This document shows, in pieces, positions 5,901-7,774 of a stretch of DNA of 7,774 nt (position 1 is its first letter; each line of letters starts with the position of its first letter). The translations under genes and the position numbers were made by a program. The DNA is from an uncultured Candidatus Altimarinota bacterium (GTDB taxonomy: Bacteria; Patescibacteriota; Gracilibacteria; UBA4473), in assembly GCA_938021445.1 (NCBI GenBank), contig CALIGR010000048.1:1-7774 (forward strand). Direction: 5' to 3'. Under the pieces are notes generated by a model. The model made no database searches. It was not told where the DNA came from and saw nothing but the letters and a program-made list of their open reading frames with translations.

Positions 5901-7448
5901 AAACGTGGTCAGCTTAAGAATCCAGTTTTGGTCTATGATTACCTAGAGCAAGGGGAAGATGCTAATCTTAGAATACCGAAATCAGCGGTTCCGATCTCAC
6001 TTGCCAAGCTAGCGGTATTGGATTTTTGGCCCGTTGAGGAAATAAGTCTGTTAGAGACCAGTGTTTCCCAATATTTAGGAGCTGATGACCTAAAGCAAGT
6101 ATCACCACATGATCAACCCGGTCGGCTTCGTGAAGAACATCGTAACCATCCAGAAAAATACCAAATCGTCTTTGAGGGAGATAGATATCAAGTTGTGGAG
6201 ATAGCGGTGGCTGATAAAGAAGCCACTTCAAAAACAGTCGCTCAAACTATTGCCGAAAAAATTGTGGGGACTTCGGAAGGTTCAGTTGGAGATGGAGTTG
6301 AACGTCTTACGCAAGAAGTCTCAGCTTTGCTTGCAGAGAGTGAGTATGCTCAGATGCTAGCTGATGGGGAAATATTGTTATCTTTTAGCATTACAAAAAA
6401 GCGAGAAAATAATGCAGATCTTATAGAGATTTTATGGAAGGCGAACTCTCCCGATGGGAGGGATTTAGGCAGGGTAAAACAAGAAAAAAGAGTTCCACTT
6501 GGGATACTTGATGGTAAGTGGGGGGAGAACGCTGTTTATGCTGCACAAGGGGGGCGGGATGGGATCATAGACCTGCTAGAAGGAGTTGTGGATAAAGCCG
6601 AGACGGCTGAGGAAAATCCAGTGGAAACCCCTGAAGCCCTGAGAAATAGAGTGATTGGTTTAGTAGAGTCGAAAGTATCTGAAATCGCAGAGGCTATAGG
6701 GGCGATAGACGAAGTATTAGAAGCGGGAAACTCAGCCGGGCTCAATGCAAATGACTTTGAAGAAATAGCTTTATTAGAGGGAATAAAGAAAACGCTTGAG
6801 GCCACAAACAATATTTTCACGAGAAATCTTAAGTTAGTTAAAGAGGCTAAAGCTGACGAGCTTGAGAGATTTAGTGAGGTACTGGAAACACTGGAAAGTA
6901 CGGTTCAAGGTTTTACAATCCCAGAATATACGGAAGCTATCGCGACGCTCAAAAGCCATACTAAAAAAGCATCAAAAGAGACTGTTGACGAAAAAAAAGC
7001 TGCATTCCAAGCAAGATTAGAGGCTTACGATACCGCACTTGCCAGTACTACTGCCGCGGTTGACGGAACTTCAGGTGGGTCAACAGAAAATCCCTTAACA
7101 GCCGAACAAGGCGAGAAGCTTGCTGCCGCTATGCTGGCACCATTTGAAACTCCAAAAGAGCAAGAAAATCTAGGCCAAGGCGTTAGTGATCAATTGGGGC
7201 CGGATCGAAGTGCCAAAGAAGTCGTAGATGAAATTCGTGCACTTCCAGAGGAGAATCGAATCAGTGCAGCCCAAAACTTACTTCGAGCGTTAAGGGCTTG
7301 GGTTAGGAATCCAGAACCAGGTTTAGATGAGGCTACATCTGCCAAAAGAAAAGAAGCGGTAGGCCTTCTAGAGGCTCTACTCGAACCAGAGAAAGAAAAA
7401 GTGGAAAAAGAGGCACGAAAAGCACTGGGCCATCCAGTTCATTCCTAG
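2997..7448 (+). CDS. Giant modular protein: LysM-like N-terminus, Pro-Ala tract, duplicated module, acidic helical C-terminus
   Basis: 1483 residues, not recognised as a known family. Residues about 28-70 resemble a LysM motif (VSGDELLNRTAAQNRMTRAE, then a helix and NQTYL); this is tentative. Residues about 118-166 are an almost pure Pro-Ala tract. Residues 173-287 and 354-485 are diverged copies of one alpha/beta module, separated by a second Pro/Ala/Glu linker (about 292-350). Residues about 505-830 and 895-1010 look beta-rich and share a Y..DG.LA / YDE.G pattern. Residues about 1205-1350 and 1365-1476 are acidic, Ala/Glu/Lys-rich helices with coiled-coil character, ending in a charged helix. 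Only one cysteine (C11) was found. No signal peptide or membrane segment: SSAC at 8-11 is not a lipobox because no hydrophobic stretch precedes it. The next in-frame Met is internal (M44), and the near-leaderless promoter supports 2997. A cell-wall-associated or large surface/structural role is inferred only from the N-terminus and the neighbours. It faces a convergent gene. Confidence 0.85.
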   Translation: MKNLTSFSSACAQIDKTLGLFLYRNPERVSGDELLNRTAAQNRMTRAELENHYSGIKHLMPKANQTYLHTETEGVTEPATGESYFSDIPEGWEVDLSGTPDTNPSYGGLVFVGESRSVAAPASAPVPAAPLAAPAPAPAAPLAAPAPAPAPAPAPAPAPAVPAPAETTLATTDYAAWTDEFPGLGLHFDSSTEAFVINGSDFSLPFPTTQGELRELVGYYKGTERLLIDLKRKYVNPSGSISLGGASLGDLEADLALAEVRVNPLFKGTSNEFKKFLTNFRNAVAEAKSDRAIAAPASRIMAEPAAPVLEELVAAPEPALLPIPRVATEPASAPEIIPASESSARVVAEKPGTEYREWAREFRESDNPIEGLMWDGFEDAFTSRENPNLYIQSFDEKGTEITRADFEKAVENFRESELLATDIYDIYFDENLGIITDEFLNTDNLDNAETNLEDARNLAKLPGVSLGLLNVMPDLERAVERAQKQQAALKLKKARLASREERSATSTGVTALKINGAEFSSIDEDFLRVLTAGTKNGSSDNFIKDVNAGLEKLAEKEEAYSHEGSFFSYRADGTLALQMWSDAGGSDKETAGVVVYDETGENILFIRTVKKGPDGINDEVQNGTFQQRIDTSDESTYRQEVFINKDNPSMSRLYLSDPSADFDFTLYKDFGEIEINLLAGHGHTLRVPEDYNPTDYVLLTSETRGVVLIKRALLESDSYKGSGLESLQMNPDEKSEFIAEQINPVLQNREALRKKLEKYVEDGTMDVFVRRTPNRAGEVVEYTEYFFANDYQDGSVDDRISSWDEYPAVTFEKGEDYEKVYVEEQEIEVGGLAEKAETADSAFEKQKRITNELMEFLEAEPKNLKQLMAKAEELGFEKEMKPFKDLKQIPDEVARVEGENLKFYLDGKLAFELPVRYYWSPEPGQKPGFDSKFPANLKFYTYDEAGNLNQIINFGSDTDKNFETHSTNKRGQLKNPVLVYDYLEQGEDANLRIPKSAVPISLAKLAVLDFWPVEEISLLETSVSQYLGADDLKQVSPHDQPGRLREEHRNHPEKYQIVFEGDRYQVVEIAVADKEATSKTVAQTIAEKIVGTSEGSVGDGVERLTQEVSALLAESEYAQMLADGEILLSFSITKKRENNADLIEILWKANSPDGRDLGRVKQEKRVPLGILDGKWGENAVYAAQGGRDGIIDLLEGVVDKAETAEENPVETPEALRNRVIGLVESKVSEIAEAIGAIDEVLEAGNSAGLNANDFEEIALLEGIKKTLEATNNIFTRNLKLVKEAKADELERFSEVLETLESTVQGFTIPEYTEAIATLKSHTKKASKETVDEKKAAFQARLEAYDTALASTTAAVDGTSGGSTENPLTAEQGEKLAAAMLAPFETPKEQENLGQGVSDQLGPDRSAKEVVDEIRALPEENRISAAQNLLRALRAWVRNPEPGLDEATSAKRKEAVGLLEALLEPEKEKVEKEARKALGHPVHS
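3075..3206 (+). other. Putative LysM-like module (residues about 27-70 of the 1483-residue protein)
   Basis: The order V-x-GDELLNRTAAQNRMTRAEL, a short Asn/His-containing turn, then a Pro and NQTYLHT parallels LysM (V..GDTL..IA...G.....L...N.......GQ.L.I). The usual Gly-Gln near the end is Asn-Gln and the helix is Arg-rich, so this is degenerate at best. LysM binds N-acetylglucosamine in peptidoglycan. A profile search is needed to accept it. Confidence 0.4.
3374..3439 (+). repeat. Exact 33-bp tandem duplication in the Pro-Ala tract
   Basis: Positions 3374-3406 and 3407-3439 are identical 33-nt units, each carrying the marker GCACCACTAG. Eleven codons are repeated (the PAAPLAAPAPA pattern), so the frame is preserved. 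The perfect identity points to a recent slippage or unequal-crossover event. Confidence 0.85.
3428..3475 (+). repeat. Hexanucleotide microsatellite (ACCAGC)x8 encoding Pro-Ala repeats
   Basis: Eight perfect ACCAGC copies run from 3428 to 3475, overlapping the end of the 33-bp duplication, and are read as alternating Pro and Ala. Because the unit is 6 bp, changes in copy number alter linker length by two residues and never break the frame. Confidence 0.9.
3513..3857 (+). repeat. Internal protein module, copy 1 (residues about 173-287)
   Basis: Begins DYAAWTDEFPGLGLHF and continues through TEAF, GELRELVGYYKGTERLLIDL and a helix ending near FRNAVAEAK. It aligns by eye, without gaps in its key positions, to the segment at residues 354-485: Y..W..EF, then GL, AF, a helix with E.L..D, and a C-terminal helix. 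The copies are diverged at the protein level and show no obvious DNA identity, so the duplication is old. Both copies follow a Pro/Ala-rich linker. Confidence 0.55.
4056..4451 (+). repeat. Internal protein module, copy 2 (residues about 354-485)
   Basis: Begins EYREWAREF, then GLMWDGFEDAF, ADFEKAVENFRESELLATDI, and ends with a helix around ERAVERAQKQ. Shared positions with copy 1 are Tyr, Trp, Glu-Phe, Gly-Leu, Ala-Phe, the acidic residue before the first helix, and the spacing of the E.L..D(L/I) helix. It is preceded by a Pro/Ala/Glu linker at about nt 3870-4046. Judged by eye only. Confidence 0.55.
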
Positions 7449-7497
7449 AACTTTAGGCTTAAAATAGAAGCTTCTTAACAAAAAATACAACTGATAC

Positions 7498-7525
7498 TTG
7501 ATTTATAAATGAAACATGTTATAAT
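7498..7525 (+). promoter_or_regulatory. Strong extended -10 promoter in the convergent intergenic region
   Basis: TTGATT (7498-7503), a 16-nt spacer, and a perfect TATAAT (7520-7525) preceded by TGT (7517-7519). Predicted +1 is A at about 7532. It reads toward the 3' end of the convergent minus-strand gene and has no long gene downstream, only a 13-codon mini-ORF. The surrounding spacer (7449-7594) is strongly AT-rich, so a chance match is possible, but the extended element argues against it. Confidence 0.55.
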
Positions 7526-7533
7526 GATTATAA
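7519..7533. repeat. 15-bp palindrome TTATAAT-G-ATTATAA over the -10 element
   Basis: Seven-base arms are exact reverse complements around a central G. The left arm is the -10 of the plus-strand promoter; the right arm reads TATAAT on the minus strand. It may be an operator half-site pair, a symmetric bidirectional -10, or coincidence in AT-rich sequence. Confidence 0.45.
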
Positions 7534-7556
7534 ATTAAATATAAAAACTAAATCTT

Positions 7557-7598
7557 ATGACACGTTTTAATCTTGATGACAGCTGGGGACTCTTCTAG
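7557..7598 (+). CDS. Possible 13-residue mini-ORF
   Basis: ATG at 7557 encodes MTRFNLDDSWGLF and stops at TAG (7596-7598), which overlaps the stop of the convergent minus-strand gene by two bases. It lies about 25 nt below a predicted transcription start, in an A/T-rich leader with no Shine-Dalgarno site. It could be a leader peptide, a small protein, or a chance ORF; the only support is the promoter in front of it. Confidence 0.25.
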   Translation: MTRFNLDDSWGLF

Positions 7599-7774
7599 TT
7601 TGTGCTTAGCTCAACGGAATTTTCTTTTGGCAACTCATCTTTGCCAACAAACCAACTTTTAGCCTTCTCCCACCACGATGGAGTTGGCTTTTTTTGGATC
7701 TCAAACCCATCCCAATAAGGATTCATATCGGTTCCAGTCTCACTATCGGGGTTGAAGAAAAAATTATTTTCCGC
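7595..7774 (-). CDS. C-terminal 59 codons of an unrecognised protein (5' end off window)
   Basis: On the minus strand a frame is open from the right edge to a TAG stop at 7597-7595. The visible peptide reads NPYWDGFEIQKKPTPSWWEK, then SWFVGKDELPKENS, and ends ELSTN. It is rich in Trp, Phe and Lys/Glu, with no hydrophobic segment, and it is not recognised. Support: codon use looks ordinary, the frame is open for all 59 visible codons, and the composition resembles the other proteins here. It is convergent with the 1483-residue gene, 146 nt away. It could be shorter than it looks if its start is just outside the window. Confidence 0.6.
   Translation of the reverse strand, partial: AENNFFFNPDSETGTDMNPYWDGFEIQKKPTPSWWEKAKSWFVGKDELPKENSVELSTN
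7661..7695 (+). terminator. Possible rho-independent terminator for the transcript starting near 7532
   Basis: AGCC-TT-CTCC (7661-7670) can pair with GGAG-TT-GGCT (7680-7689) as two 4-bp helices around a T-T internal mismatch, with a 9-nt loop, followed by seven T (7689-7695). It lies inside the convergent minus-strand gene, where the T run is read as Lys codons, so coding constraint alone could explain it. With the promoter at 7498-7525 it would bound an RNA of roughly 165 nt. Confidence 0.3.

Noticed and set aside
1877..7448. Alternative genetic code (TGA as Gly or Trp)
   Set aside because: The long frames contain no in-frame TGA and encode Gly and Trp normally with GGN and TGG.
7627..7647. 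7-bp inverted repeat TTGGCAA / TTGCCAA with a 7-nt loop
   Set aside because: It is within coding sequence and has no T run on either side; no role can be supported.
1..7774. Prophage lysis cassette
   Set aside because: Although an amidase without a signal peptide recalls endolysins, no holin, spanin or phage structural gene is seen, and each main gene here seems to have its own promoter.

Overview
The window looks like bacterial chromosome of unknown affiliation, moderately AT-rich. It carries a cluster of large, modular, mostly unrecognised proteins that begin with peptidoglycan-binding-like modules. No rRNA, tRNA, insertion sequence, CRISPR array or phage structural gene is visible. The standard genetic code works: the long frames contain no in-frame TGA, and every visible main gene stops at TAG. 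Putative promoters carry extended -10 elements (TGn upstream of a TATAAT-like hexamer). The starts lack Shine-Dalgarno sequences, and at least one mRNA appears leaderless. This resembles lineages with reduced use of Shine-Dalgarno sites. Candidate-phyla (Patescibacteria-like) bacteria would fit, but that is a weak inference from style, not from any marker gene.

Layout. (1) 1-1790, minus strand: a protein of at least 596 residues, C-terminus beyond the left edge. It has a PG_binding_1-type domain, a Pro-rich linker and an unrecognised beta-rich body ending in a charged helix. (2) 1791-1876: a compact divergent promoter region in which the two -35 hexamers overlap almost completely. (3) 1877-2959, plus: a 360-residue protein with a PG_binding_1-like domain followed by an N-acetylmuramoyl-L-alanine amidase (Amidase_2/PGRP) fold whose active-site signature is partly altered. 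(4) 2997-7448, plus: a 1483-residue protein with a LysM-like N-terminus, a Pro-Ala repeat tract encoded by a hexanucleotide repeat, two diverged copies of one alpha/beta module, a beta-rich middle and a long acidic helical C-terminus. (5) 7449-7594: AT-rich spacer with a strong promoter, a 13-codon mini-ORF and a perfect palindrome over the -10. (6) 7595-7774, minus: the last 59 codons of a convergent, unrecognised gene.

How they may work together (inference): three neighbouring genes each put a different cell-wall-binding module, or a plausible one, at or near the N-terminus of a protein with no recognisable signal peptide or membrane segment. The shared architecture suggests a joint role at the cell wall, with export by a non-Sec route, release on lysis, or an intracellular role. 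The amidase is the only member with a recognisable enzymatic fold. The divergent promoters could couple its expression to that of the left-hand protein.
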